Origin: Pontibacter anaerobius
Lineage (GTDB): Bacteria; Bacteroidota; Bacteroidia; Cytophagales; Hymenobacteraceae
NCBI RefSeq assembly: GCF_026241195.1
Contig: NZ_JAPFQO010000003.1
Location: 62,001 to 126,000 of the forward strand
Reading direction: 5' to 3'
Length of the DNA: 64,000 nt
Shown: piece by piece, positions 45,801 to 53,600 of the stretch
Layout of the letters: every line of letters begins with the position of its first letter
Position numbering within the stretch: position 1 is the first letter of the stretch
Notes under the pieces: model-generated
Database searches by the model: none
What the model was told of the DNA's origin: nothing
Seen by the model: only the letters and a program-made list of their open reading frames with translations
Position numbers and translations under genes: made by a program

Positions 45801-46372
45801 TGACGGGCTGGCTTATTGAAGGAAACTCTACAAAGGCTGCTTTTGATGGAATAAGCTGGAGTGCTGCTTGCTGGGATGCGGGTAAGACTTATGCGATGGC
45901 AAGTGTATTGCCACCAGGAGCTGCAACTGCTCAAAAGGCTTATAAGCTGGCTAATACTTTACCGGGCAAAATCGTTTTGTCAATTTCTGAGAAGATGACA
46001 ACTAAGGTAATAGATGCATATTTGGAAGATCCCGATAATTTTGCAATTGATAAGGAAGTTTTGACAGGGTTATTCTTGGAAAGTACAATTGAAACTTTAG
46101 TTGAAGTAGGCATTGGTGATCGTGCAGATGAGCTACTCAGCGTCTTAAAGAAGGAGAATAAAAAGCTATATCAAAAGTTGAATACATATAAGAACAAGCT
46201 AGAGAATGGTGAATCTTCTAAAAGGGTTAATAACTACAGAAAGAGAGTAGAAGAACAAGCTGAAAAAAGTAAAAAGGCAGGCACAGACTATATTCAAACT
46301 AAAACATTAGACAAGGCCGCACAGGAGGTTACATCTTCATATGTCAAGGAAAAAACAATATCAGACCAGTGA
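36860..46372 (+). CDS. Giant Sec-exported SpvB/TcB-RHS polymorphic toxin-like protein
   Basis: About 3,170 aa from the ATG at 36860, with a signal peptide (AYTLFFTFFIFASASGSA). In order: a beta-rich N-part, an SpvB domain (about 440-500: GSASMGYPINLPAGRGGMQP, GWNLSTPSI), FG-GAP-type repeats DINGDGLPD, EVNGDQLPD, DMNGDSYPD, DINGDGLPD, DVNGDGLVD and DVNGDGFPD at about 816, 901, 1500, 1597, 1672 and 1758, YD repeats (about 1950-2860), and the RHS core (HPDHLGSSSFITDASG, GLYYYGARYYDPRTSIWQSL, FNNPILFKDPDGRD near 2960). A variable AT-rich 210-residue tail follows. This matches fused TcB and TcC parts of Tc toxins, which form a shell around a toxic C-terminus. The tail's activity is unknown. Confidence 0.93.
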   Translation: MAIKTNQPWKKLPWAAYTLFFTFFIFASASGSAANPTQPKLYTAGTQEGQIGATEKAPADNPADNVFHVLVEEPLKGSEQAWLVYEVDGVEDHTAVSRGINDQLSVGGYLVRKRSGWSRQRERIDATWLRTGDNVIRFTLPKGAKHNYRVRNVGLEIQAAGATPGATERIVINQPQSSGYYHNQAYIKGFIQGATGADVQVKVDGKPVRVFQGEFEALVPTKKGKDGRKAEVEVHFADGQIACREVRFERPLAADYSYALSSEVGRAEKLFSFKQTESISLAGTALTARSGARQESSPISVTTLREVDIPALDPGMVNVTRYNDGFRYLPHRTTFEKEVDLRVGYDESKIPAGYTEKDIKTYYFDEETHHWVPLPLDSVYGERAEVASRTTHFTDMINAIMMVPESPEAQAYTPTSMKGIQAANPTAVVNLIQAPQANNTGSASMGYPINLPAGRGGMQPQLAISYNSGGGDSWLGLGWNLSTPSITIDTRWGVPRYDATKETETYSMNGEQLSPTAHRSEPQARSSEKQFYPRVEGAFSRIIRHGGSPKTYWWEVTDKSGVTYSYGGSSGSGVNSKAILADEAGNIAHWALVEVRDLSGNFMRYHYDKVTDTGVQDGTVPGYQLYVDKITYTGHGSTEGSYAVLFTRDRDLGEAKRKDININARYGFKQVTADLLRKVEVRYAGKPVRSYELKYVAGAFHKTLLSGITEFDAGGKKFTEHSFDYYDDVKAKQGYVPFKNSESWNPQLDNVQGGFLNLIKGFGDEASALSGTKSTDFSAGMAVTVGFNANVASKSLSAGANFSYSQSTSEGLLSMIDINGDGLPDKVFVKEDGIRYRPNLSGPAGQPAFGELKPVLGINAFHKERSKTVGGGLEAHGPGVAPVFAGVSKSTTTSTTTVYFSEVNGDQLPDVVVNGKVYFNHVKPDGSVVFTASSSDTESPINQGGKVAEGILKVDPAEREQAIDQNPLHDVVRMWQAPYTGKVTVTAPVQLMKSTDPVREETPADGVRVAIQLKSQELWNAVIGPDDYAVHVPAKVNNLSVQKGDRLYFRVQSVANGSFDQVQWAPSIEYTNKDTDLEDANGKKLYSFAVEKDYLLSGNQVVTAPIKGRVKVEGTFSKPVTSDDVQALVVSVSESGEETTVWQKKYAGKDVISENISLDTDVLAGESFAFRVKTDTNVDWPALSWTPRMYYTASGDPAYPTVYNAEGKPLIDFYAAPSYSIFPQVVQASEAWEVSHEVSSISLTPELTFNSSEHTGVATFTVKRQSELLLKETLTVVRGQFTAAAPFTVPVNKGDKLYIEYHIPNDKLAGTLSKAGATVVMDKKSVTANAGVHTLLSNKDNGDIIFGPMYRGWGHFAYNGNRERASRPINEVELKLSDAVTDPKEIDPDKLKDGRDLESAGGYDPSKDLFIVLAPVAKDKLWTGADAYTYLSASTISSSRMGDDDVSGLQPLPGDGEASRAIHKITRSTGDSFSAGGSFAGLGGSYGKSLGETRVLTDFMDMNGDSYPDVVTEERIQYTASHGALSDNYVEHGNGPGHVTQSESDGVTLSASFPTSEAKSSPTNAKKVTVSVGSGQSSAGLSGNYAKGKNSADFSYIDINGDGLPDRVYKGGDVSLNLGYRFAAVEKWGFTDIQSGDSESSGAGLGISIANGSISAGVSLSRSDNATRVALQDVNGDGLVDEVLEGDPMQVRLNTGSGFTPLIKWQGAFQVNENSSASESANLAFTAGIYIPVVNIKICFNPSTSVGRGMSRELSKMADVNGDGFPDYVRSEKDDQLVVSASTIGRTNMLKSVKRPLGASFVLNYERQGNSYEMPQAMWALSRVAMFDGYKGDGPDSLLTTFAYEDGYYDRHEREFYGFAKVITRTHDTGNENAVYASTEQVFKNSSYYEKGLLVKELLKDADGKPYVEKENIFELHDAATGARLSTDSTPATGSVYPALTETQQRFYEGQPQAGKSTRTRFDYDRYGNVTRIEDYGDEDSKDDLFAQVTYHYKPESYIMSLPSSVEVSGTDKVYRKREAEITDKGQVSEIRQYLTQDKAAVYSVAYDAYGNLSKVTRPENAEGQRFSMSFTYDEQVHTYVTKVSNSYGYSSEATYDFRFGQVLSSKDMNGNLIQYTIDNLGRLETVKGPYEMKSGAPFTIRFEYHTEAQVPWALTRHYDPAFPNNFMETATFVDGLGRVLQTKKDAALYQGDGTPDKEVMVVSGKVLYDGLGRATHAYYPVTEELGSASRINTTVDKVKPTFSTYDVMDRTLTVTLPDGAVSKTEYGFGSDFAGAMQFRTMATDANGIVTDQYTDTRGRVTSVKNAGDIWTSFTYNAMGEQTGATDALGHTTVSEYDQLGRRISRLHPDAGLTTYSYDLVGNLAALETASMREAGIGAVAYKYDFERLTNITYPQNPENNVHYTYGEAGAAHNRAGRIVLQEDASGAQEYFYGALGEVVKNIRTIVIPQHDEQTFVTEWSYDTWNRLTSLMYPDGEKVDYTYNTGGLLRSMNGKKKGEDYRYVQQLGYDKFGQRVFLAYGNGTKTTYSYEADRRRLQNMVARTAKGRAMMDNVYGYDKVNNILSLKNNAPVPGSSLMGGSSSYSYTYDELYRLTEAIGSFKGSNEEHRYTLQMSYNEVGSILSKVQTHDRKGGGGDSWVTQKRTTYAQEYTYGDKQPHAPELIGRQRYSYDASGNQTGWKDEVSGQRRQIVWDEENRIRAIMDNGAAFHYTYDASGMRVLKGRSSGQAVYVNGQHKAGSGGIGNFTVYVNPYLVLKSGGYTKHFYIEGQRITSKLGSGNGADTKNNKAGGNEVNYPGKRDQVQEGIVRNLKFLGQDGAILTAGKSGKVPPGQIIGEKGNNGGGKNKDKESFMYFFHPDHLGSSSFITDASGEVYQHLEYFAFGETFVEEHSNTHRTPYLFNGKELDEETGLYYYGARYYDPRTSIWQSLDPLAEKYPGWSPYSYTFNNPILFKDPDGRDPISGIVEAVSSFVLSAGMDFVTGWLIEGNSTKAAFDGISWSAACWDAGKTYAMASVLPPGAATAQKAYKLANTLPGKIVLSISEKMTTKVIDAYLEDPDNFAIDKEVLTGLFLESTIETLVEVGIGDRADELLSVLKKENKKLYQKLNTYKNKLENGESSKRVNNYRKRVEEQAEKSKKAGTDYIQTKTLDKAAQEVTSSYVKEKTISDQ

Positions 46373-46910
46373 TACAAGGGCAAAAAAGCTTCTCAGCTCT
46401 AAAGGATTATATTTTGTTGTTCTACTTTTGTCAATTCTGGCATTGTATTACAAAGGGGCTATAATCAATGAAGCTAAGCTTCTAAAATATATGAAAGTAA
46501 GCGCTTCAATTACATTACTATTTTCTTTGTTTATTTGGCGCTTTTTAAAATTTAAGGATTACTATTTAAGAAAGTTTAAAGATAGGCTGTACGTAGTTTA
46601 TTTTATTGTGGCATTTGGAATGTCCTCTTGGCTCCTTTCAGAAATAATTGGCGTTCCACTGGACTACTACCTCATTCATGAAAGCAGAGTGGAGCCTACT
46701 AAAACTATTGATTGTGAAATAGTAAGCTATACCAGAAAAAAGAAAGACAAAGTAACCTATAGGTTTAAGGGTGAGCTTTATAATCATTACATGGTAATTC
46801 CTGATGAGAGAGTGACAGATGTGTCCCAAAAGTACATGGTTAGGCTTAGGGTTAAACCTACGCTATTTGAAGCTTATTATGTTGAGTCAATCAAGCTAGT
46901 TAAATTATGA
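46341..46910 (+). CDS. Membrane protein, candidate immunity to the RHS tail
   Basis: A 189-aa protein whose ATG lies inside the 3' end of the RHS gene (32-bp overlap, different frame). There are three probable membrane segments: GLYFVVLLLSILALYY, VSASITLLFSLFIWRF and YVVYFIVAFGMSSWLLSEII. A soluble C-terminal domain of about 80 residues follows (TIDCEIVSYTRKKKDKVTYR). It is AT-rich like the RHS tail and unlike the RHS core. Overlap with a polymorphic toxin end is the usual place of an immunity gene. No family is recognised, so the role is inferred from position. Confidence 0.7.
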   Translation: MSRKKQYQTSDTRAKKLLSSKGLYFVVLLLSILALYYKGAIINEAKLLKYMKVSASITLLFSLFIWRFLKFKDYYLRKFKDRLYVVYFIVAFGMSSWLLSEIIGVPLDYYLIHESRVEPTKTIDCEIVSYTRKKKDKVTYRFKGELYNHYMVIPDERVTDVSQKYMVRLRVKPTLFEAYYVESIKLVKL

Positions 46911-47605
46911 TAAGTACACTTGTTGCTTTTTTAATTTTATGGATTCAATCACCTCTACAAGGACAAATCTCTGCAATAAAGCTAACATATAAAATAAGTG
47001 TAGAGGCACCGGAAAGAGAAAAGTCAGATGGATTAGCTGGGCAAACACTCTTTCCTGATTCTGTCAGTGTAACATATGCCGCTAGTGGAGACTATGTACT
47101 CGTTCCACATGACAAAGGATTTCAATCAAGAACAGTCTATAACAGTGATAGTAATTTGATTTACACGTTTCAGGAAGGCTCCTTATTTGTAACAGCAATA
47201 GATGCAGGTTTTGATTTGGAAGAATCTAGAGGATTAACTCCCAAAGTCGAATTGACAAATGACACAATACTAATCAATGGGGCTGAACTTCTAGTTGTTG
47301 AGGTTACGTGGAGAACTGGGAAATTTAAATATTTCTTTAAACCTGACTTTTTACAAATAGACCCTCAGCTATTTGAGAAGTATAAATACGATCAATGGGG
47401 AAAGTATCTTTCATTGTCTGGAGCGCTACCAGTTAGGATAGAAAAGGTGGTATATGGCTCTTATACAATAGTCTATGATCTTATCAGCCACACACATGAG
47501 AAGTATGATGAAAAGATATTTGAGCTGCCTGCAATGCAGGAGGTTGAAGGTTTGGGATCGGTTCTTATGAAAAAAAAAGTCTTCAAATTAGTAGGTACTA
47601 ATTGA
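46907..47605 (+). CDS. Hypothetical secreted protein in the toxin tail module
   Basis: A 232-aa protein overlapping the preceding gene by 4 bp (ATGA), so translationally coupled. A signal peptide (MISTLVAFLILWIQSPLQGQ) is followed by a beta-rich soluble part (SDGLAGQTLFPDSVSVTYAA, KFKYFFKPDFLQIDP, ALPVRIEKVVYG). The layout resembles GLPGLI-type Bacteroidota proteins, but I am not sure. Its AT-rich composition groups it with the RHS tail and the candidate immunity protein. Confidence 0.65.
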   Translation: MISTLVAFLILWIQSPLQGQISAIKLTYKISVEAPEREKSDGLAGQTLFPDSVSVTYAASGDYVLVPHDKGFQSRTVYNSDSNLIYTFQEGSLFVTAIDAGFDLEESRGLTPKVELTNDTILINGAELLVVEVTWRTGKFKYFFKPDFLQIDPQLFEKYKYDQWGKYLSLSGALPVRIEKVVYGSYTIVYDLISHTHEKYDEKIFELPAMQEVEGLGSVLMKKKVFKLVGTN

Positions 47606-47797
47606 CATTGTGAATCAATAGTGGCAGGATATTGGTGTTCAACCAATACCTTAAACGATTTGCGGTCTATCCCATTGCTATGAGATAATAGCCAAGTAGC
47701 ACAAGATAAGGCGTCATTAATAGTAATAGACTACTTTAAGCTTTCACGAACATAGCAATCATATTTTTTCTCATCAGTATATACCAAATGTTTGTCT

Positions 47798-48016
47798 ATG
47801 ATGGAAAAGCTAAAGGCTGCTCAGGCGAGTACTTTGAGCTCAGGCGAGTACTTTGATAAGTATAGAGACACCATGGAAACAGAGCAGATAGTCAGCATCA
47901 TCGGTAAGGAGTGTGGTAGCTATAGAACCGGCTTTAAGGTCTGGAAATACTTAACGCTCACTTCTGCTGTAGCCTTTATTGGGAGTGGCATCTATTGTGC
48001 GGCAAAACAAAAGTAA
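47798..48016 (+). CDS. Small membrane protein, 5' end frameshifted by tandem duplication
   Basis: The present frame gives about 72 aa: a soluble N-part with EYFDKYRDTMETEQI and one C-terminal membrane segment (LTLTSAVAFIGSGIYCA). A perfect 19-bp tandem duplication (47819-47837 and 47838-47856) changes the upstream frame. With one copy removed, an ATG at 47788 would read MFVYDGKAKGCSGEYFDKY in frame with the rest, which looks like the ancestral start. The function is unknown. Confidence 0.5.
   Translation: MMEKLKAAQASTLSSGEYFDKYRDTMETEQIVSIIGKECGSYRTGFKVWKYLTLTSAVAFIGSGIYCAAKQK
47819..47856 (+). repeat. 19-bp perfect tandem duplication
   Basis: GCTCAGGCGAGTACTTTGA occurs twice head to tail. 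The length is not a multiple of three, so it shifts the reading frame of the gene at 47798. Confidence 0.9.
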
Positions 48017-48169
48017 AGGCAGTGGTACAGCTTCTTGTTCAAATTATCCCTTTCTGGTTCATCAATCAAGATTATCAGCCCCCAACTCGCCTAAGAGAGG
48101 AAGCAGTATAACACTTCTCTTGGTAGGGTTTGGTGCAGGTATCCATCAAACAATTTAATAAATCAAAGC

Positions 48170-49531
48170 ATGAAAAAACTTTTACTCTTACTGTTTCTTC
48201 CCTTTACCCTTTGTGCCCAGTCTTATGATGCGCAGCTCGGGGTTGTGCTGAAAGGAAACGAGCTCCGGGAAAAGTTCGCCGAGCCTCCCAGCCGCCTGCA
48301 AATGAAGTATGGCTCTACTGCGGGGAAGTTCTCCTTCTTTGACGTGAAGCACAAAGTAGCCTACCAGGGCTTCAGTACCGGGGCCGGCAAGGCCCTGCAG
48401 ATCGGGGAATTCAAGGACTATGTCAACTTCTCGGAGACCAGGCTCCTGACCTCCGAGATGAAAGTAAGCGAAAACCAGAAAGTCTTCATTCATGGTTTTG
48501 TGAGCGCCAGTAGCAAGTTCTATGTGCTCTATTCGGTGAATGACAAGGAGAAGAACAAGGAGTTTGTGTACGTCAATGAGCTTAGTTCCAAAATGAAGGC
48601 ACTGGGCACCCCGCTGCTGCTGACTACCTTTGATGAGAAGAAGAGCTACAGCTCGCCCATTTACTTCACCTCATCGCCTGATAAAAGGTCCTACGCCATC
48701 GTGCGGGAATACACCGACAGGGGCGCGGCGGATCGTATTGAAGTGAAGGCATTTAGTCAGCACTTCGCTGAGCTCTATAAAACTTCTATCGACGTAGCCT
48801 CAATGGAGGACCACCTGGTGCTGACAGATGTGGCTATCGCCAACGACAGGAAACTGTACCTCTACGGGCAGGTGGACCCGCGGGCCAAGCGGCTCGTGGT
48901 CATGGCCGGGGCAAAGAATAAGGCCATTCCGCTGGTGATGACCTATGATCCGAAAACTCAAAAGACAAAGCAGGTGCAGGTAGGGGAGCCGGGCATCAAG
49001 GAGTACTACGACAGCAGGTTCTTCCTCACACCCGACAATGAGCCGGTGGTGGTGTCGGTGTACAACGCCGGCAGAAAAGTGGGCTACCGGGTAAGCCACC
49101 TGGAGAAGGAAATGAGCTACAGCGGCCTGCTGACGCCAACGTCGGAGAAAGTAGCCAAAAAGTACGGCGGCAAAGGGCTGTTTCTGAAGGTAAAGGATTT
49201 GCAGCGGTTGCACTCGGGGGAGTACATCTTCTCGCTGGAATGCAACTTCATCAAAACCACCAAGTACAGCAGCTACCCTGTTTCGGGGCCTGTCATCTTT
49301 GTGGGGCTGGACCAGCAGTGGGAGAGGCTTTGGGAGAACACCCTCTACAAAGGTCAGCTGACGGGGGATGGCAGAGCCAATTCCCACCGCAGCTTTGCCA
49401 CCAGCTCCGGTCTGCTGGTGATCTACAACGAGCACCGCGAAAACCTGTCGCAGGAGCCATCCGGCGCAAAGGCTAGCAATTTAGCCAAACAGCAGCAGGC
49501 GATGCCCGTGGCACTTGAGATTAATGCATAA
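48170..49531 (+). CDS. Hypothetical secreted protein, beta-propeller-like
   Basis: A 453-aa protein with a signal peptide (MKKLLLLLFLPFTLCAQ). The mature part has repeated strand-rich blocks such as KFYVLYSVNDKEKNKEFVYV, KRSYAIVREYTDR, RKLYLYGQVDPR and EPVVVSVYNAGRKVGYRV. These suggest a propeller or similar beta fold, but no family is recognised. The true C-terminus is probably lost: coding-like sequence continues past the stop in another frame (next entry). Confidence 0.65.
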   Translation: MKKLLLLLFLPFTLCAQSYDAQLGVVLKGNELREKFAEPPSRLQMKYGSTAGKFSFFDVKHKVAYQGFSTGAGKALQIGEFKDYVNFSETRLLTSEMKVSENQKVFIHGFVSASSKFYVLYSVNDKEKNKEFVYVNELSSKMKALGTPLLLTTFDEKKSYSSPIYFTSSPDKRSYAIVREYTDRGAADRIEVKAFSQHFAELYKTSIDVASMEDHLVLTDVAIANDRKLYLYGQVDPRAKRLVVMAGAKNKAIPLVMTYDPKTQKTKQVQVGEPGIKEYYDSRFFLTPDNEPVVVSVYNAGRKVGYRVSHLEKEMSYSGLLTPTSEKVAKKYGGKGLFLKVKDLQRLHSGEYIFSLECNFIKTTKYSSYPVSGPVIFVGLDQQWERLWENTLYKGQLTGDGRANSHRSFATSSGLLVIYNEHRENLSQEPSGAKASNLAKQQQAMPVALEINA

Positions 49532-49698
49532 AGAGAAATGAAGCGCTATCCGCTGTACCAAAAGACAAGCCTGCTGGGTTTACGCTGGACATGAACCACT
49601 TCATAGAAATCGAGAAGGGGCAATACCAGTTTAAGGTCTTCAGAAACCCTAGACTTGGCCAGTACGAAACGGCTTATGGGAAGCTGGAGCTGAACTAG
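49532..49698 (+). pseudogene. Frameshifted C-terminal remainder of the preceding gene
   Basis: After the stop at 49529-49531, the same frame reads REMKRYPLYQKTSLLG, and a second frame then gives MNHFIEIEKGQYQFKVFRNP and ends ETAYGKLELN at 49698. Both look coding, so a nonsense change and a frameshift seem to have cut about 50 residues. Confidence 0.45.
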
Positions 49699-49822
49699 GA
49701 GTCATGTGCGCATTTTCTGAGCGGGAATGCCCCCTAGACTTGTGACTTAAAGTGTCTATAGAAATGGAGGCAAGGAAAGGGTGTCACTCATCTGATTGTC
49801 TTTCGCTGCCACTACTACTGCT

Positions 49823-49874
49823 ATGCTGTTAAGATGTAGGAAACCCGGAGGCGTTTTCCACATCTTAACAGCAT
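49823..49874. terminator. Long hairpin terminator
   Basis: ATGCTGTTAAGATGT (49823-49837) is matched by ACATCTTAACAGCAT (49860-49874), 15-bp perfect arms. An inner GGAAAC/GTTTTCC pairing and a following TTTTTG run support it. Confidence 0.85.
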
Positions 49875-50012
49875 TTTTGTTAGGTGCTGCGCTTTGCAGG
49901 TGTTTTGTATATGCTACCTGTTCTCGTCCTGCATGAGCCAGCTGGCTGGTCTTTTGTGGAGCTGTATCTCGGCTTTTTCCCTCCAGGAAACAATAATATG
50001 AAAAGTTCTAAG

Positions 50013-50187
50013 TACGGGTCCTGTCTGGTGCCCGAAGAGCTGCAGCACCTGGTTCACCTTATTCAGACGCAGGGTCTCTTTCCCCTGCTCGAGATCTCTT
50101 ATAAACCAAAGGCACACCCCTGCCTTCATCGTCGATTCTAGTTGTATCAAGTCCGCCCTCTTTCACCTTCCTTTCAGAGTAGATCAT
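50013..50187 (-). pseudogene. Remnant of a HipB-type XRE antitoxin gene
   Basis: The minus strand from the ATG at 50185-50187 reads MIYSERKVKEGGL and then, after a one-base frame change, IQLESTMKAGVCLWFIRDLE followed by QGKETLRLNKVNQVLQLFGH and QTGPV. The block FIRDLEQGK(E)TLR-x-x-KVNQVLxLFG is the HipB helix-turn-helix signature. No hipA partner follows. It is a short decayed gene. Confidence 0.7.
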
Positions 50188-50602
50188 GGAAAACCTTGCA
50201 TGTAGTGCGAAAAGTTTCAGTTAACTCTGTTTTGTACAACGGAACATGTGGGAAAAATGGTAATGAATACCCATCAAACCGAATCTATTCAAGATACAGC
50301 AGCAAATCCTTTGCTAAATGATAATATAACTTAATACTAGGATAAAATTGATCTAGTAGAAGAGTTAATTATATAATTCCTTTGAAGTATATAGTAAGTG
50401 ATAAGTTACTCACTTGGTTTTTTGGCAGCATTATCTAATCTTTTTTGCTTATCACTTGTAGAAACTGCTCTTGAGGAGTGGTAGCCTGTAAATCAATGAG
50501 TTTAGTTAAATATCACTTTTTTGTTGAGTACGCTTCACCGTTGGATGCCTTTCGCATCTGTATATCTGCTTTCGGTTACTAATTACTAATAAAAAACATT
50601 AT

Positions 50603-53600
50603 ATGGAGAGTAAGCTATACCGTAATACGAAGGCTTTCAAAGCCTGTCTTAAGAAGGGAAAAAGTAAAAGTGGGTTCCCGGTTTTACTTTTGGCTGCATG
50701 CCTGATACAGAGTCCAGTGCAGGCAAACCTGATAAAGAATACCCTTGTCAACGTCTATGCCTCAGGACCTGCAGGAGAAGCCCCAGTTGAAGCCCCGCTC
50801 AAAACATCAGCACTGGGCAGTGAAGCTGCCTCATCACATAATAACAATGGTACTGGTTTATACCAGGCAGTGACTGTGTCAGGTAAGGTAACTGATGAAA
50901 AAGGAGAGGGCCTACCGGGAGTAACAATATTACTGAAGGGCACTACCAGAGGCACTGCAACTGGTGCTGATGGAACTTTCAGCTTGTCTGTACCAGAGGC
51001 CACCGGTACCTTGGTCATCTCTTTTATTGGGTATCAGACACAGGAGGTGCCGATAAGCAATCGTGCCAGTATAAATGTGTCACTTACGCCTGATATGAAA
51101 GCCTTGGAGGAGGTGGTGGTAGTCGGATATGGCCGACAGGAAAAAAGAGATGTTACAGGTTCTATTGCAACGATAAAATCACAGGACATCACGCAGCTGC
51201 CGACAGCCTCCTTCGATGCTGCGATTCAGGGCCGTGCCACAGGAGTGCAGGTGGCAGGAGCCAGCGGTGTCCCCGGTGCCCCGGTGCGTGTACTCATCAG
51301 AGGAACCAATTCAATCTCTTCCGGCTCAGACCCATTGTACATCGTGGACGGCATGCCGATCTCAAATGACCTGAATGGCTATGGAACAAACAACGGGGCA
51401 ACTCCCCAAAACCCGATGGCCTCCATCAATCCGAATGATATAGAGTCTGTAGAAGTCTTGAAGGATGCGGCAGCGACTGCAATCTACGGTTCACGGGGAT
51501 CAAACGGCGTTATTATCATCACAACCAAATCAGGAAAGGGTGGGAAAGGCAGTCTGAATGTTGATTTCTCGCAAGGTATTTCTGATCTGACCCGCACAGC
51601 GGAGGATATCGGTTTTGTGAACAGCGCCGAATACTTTGCTCTTATGGACCAGGCTCGTGCTAACTCTGGTTTAAGTCCATTCGATCCTATGCGCAATGTG
51701 AACCTATTTCCTAGACCTGATGTGGGGGTGTCGGCAGACCCTATCACACGTGAGCAAGCAGAAAGAACAAATACCGACTGGTTTGACCAGATTCTGCGCA
51801 CAGGCAGCTTTCGGGATGTCAACGTTTCAGCGACGAGGGGAGGAGACAAGTTTTCGTTCTACACTTCTGCCAACTACCGGGAGGACAAGGGTGTGTTGAA
51901 AAACAACAAGTTCGAGCGCTTCTCTGGTCGGGTTAATCTGGATTTTGAGCCTATTAACAACTTACGCACGGGAACAAGGCTCAACTTTGCCTATACCAAA
52001 AACAACCGTGCGAAATCCCTTGGTACCGGTATGTCCAATGGTTTCGGGTTCTCGCAGGCTGCAACGCATGCACTTCCATGGTATCCGATCTACCGTTTCG
52101 ACGATCCCACACAATACTGGAATCCTGTGGCTCCGGTAAACCTCGTGGCTCAAAGCGATCCGGATAATATCCTGGACCAGGTAGACCAGTACCGTGGTAT
52201 TGGTGGCGTGTGGGCGGAATACACATTGCCATGGGTGAAGGGCTTATCGCTCAGAACAGAAGGTTCTTTCGATATCATACAGGCAAATACCGTGTATTGG
52301 GTGTCGCGGGATATCCGCGCGACTACAGCTGACAATGACGGCTCATTTGCCTTGGATAATACAGCAACCATAAAAAATTACAACTATAACCTGTATGGCA
52401 ACTATGTAAAGGACTTTGGGGAAGATCACAACCTCAGCATCACAGCGGGTACCGAGTCACAGCGTATGTCCAGGTACACCCATAACATGTCGGGCATGAA
52501 CCTTACCGGTTCCTATCAGCAGCTGGGTAACCCGGGATTACGAACAGGCATGACTGCCGGTTTGGGCGGTGAGCGCTACATCCGGGCATACTTCACGCGT
52601 GCCAACTATAAGTTAAAGGATAAGTACCTGTTAGGTGCCAGCCTGCGACGTGATGGGTCCTCTGCCTTCAGCGAAGACCTTCGCTGGGGTAATTTCGCTG
52701 CTGTTTCGGCAGGATGGATCATTTCCGAGGAAGAGTTCATGCGATCCCTGTCGCTTATCAACTTCCTCAAACTTAGGGGCAGTTTTGGTCAGACAGGCAA
52801 TCAAAGCATACCAGGCAATGTGGATGTCATGACCTTCAGAGGGGACAGAAAGTATGGTTACGATGAAGTTGGGGGGAGCTTAGGTACGCAGGTGTCTAAC
52901 ATAGGGGCCGCAGACGTAACCTGGGAAACTACCGACAGCTATGATCTTGGCATTGACTTTGGCCTTGTTCAAAACAGGGTTTCAGGTTCAGTGGTGTATT
53001 ATCACCGCAATGTCAAGGACCTGCTGCTGCAGGTGCCGTTGCCTCCTTCTGTGCAACCAAGCCAGATATGGGCAAACATCGGGGATATGCAGAACAAAGG
53101 TCTTGAGTTTAACCTCACCACCATCAACGTTGATGCCGGAGGATTCCAGTGGACGACAAGTTTTAACATTACGACCAATGCAAACAAGGTGTTGCGCCTG
53201 AATCCGCAGGCGGACAAGACCGGTAGCGGCATCCGGGATGGCTATACCCTGACAAAGACAGGTGAGCGCCTTGGTACCTGGTATATGGCAGATTATGCCG
53301 GTATTGACCCGGATAAAGGAGTGGAGCTGATTTGGGAACTGGACCAGGAAGAGTTTGCTGCCAGCGGGCAGACTGTTCGGACCGGAAACAAGATTCCTGC
53401 AACTATCAATAACTTAAGTAACAACAGGTTCTTCCTTGAAGACAAAACTACCCTGCCAACTTACTTCGGTGGATTTGATAATACCTTTACCTACAAGGGT
53501 TTTGATCTCAATGCGCTGTTTACGTTCAGTGGCGGGAACTACCTTTACGATAACTCAGAGAAGGCTACAAGCTATGCCGCCTATGGGCAGATGCTGCTAA

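Larger units (their letters stand above)
49699..50602. other. Intergenic region before the SusC gene
   Basis: It contains a strong terminator (49823-49874), a hipB-like remnant on the minus strand (50013-50187), and AT-rich DNA leading to susC. No TAnnTTTG match stands out before susC. Confidence 0.6.

Noticed and set aside
49884..50141. 85-codon plus-strand frame
   Set aside because: It lies opposite the recognisable HipB remnant and has no protein-like features.
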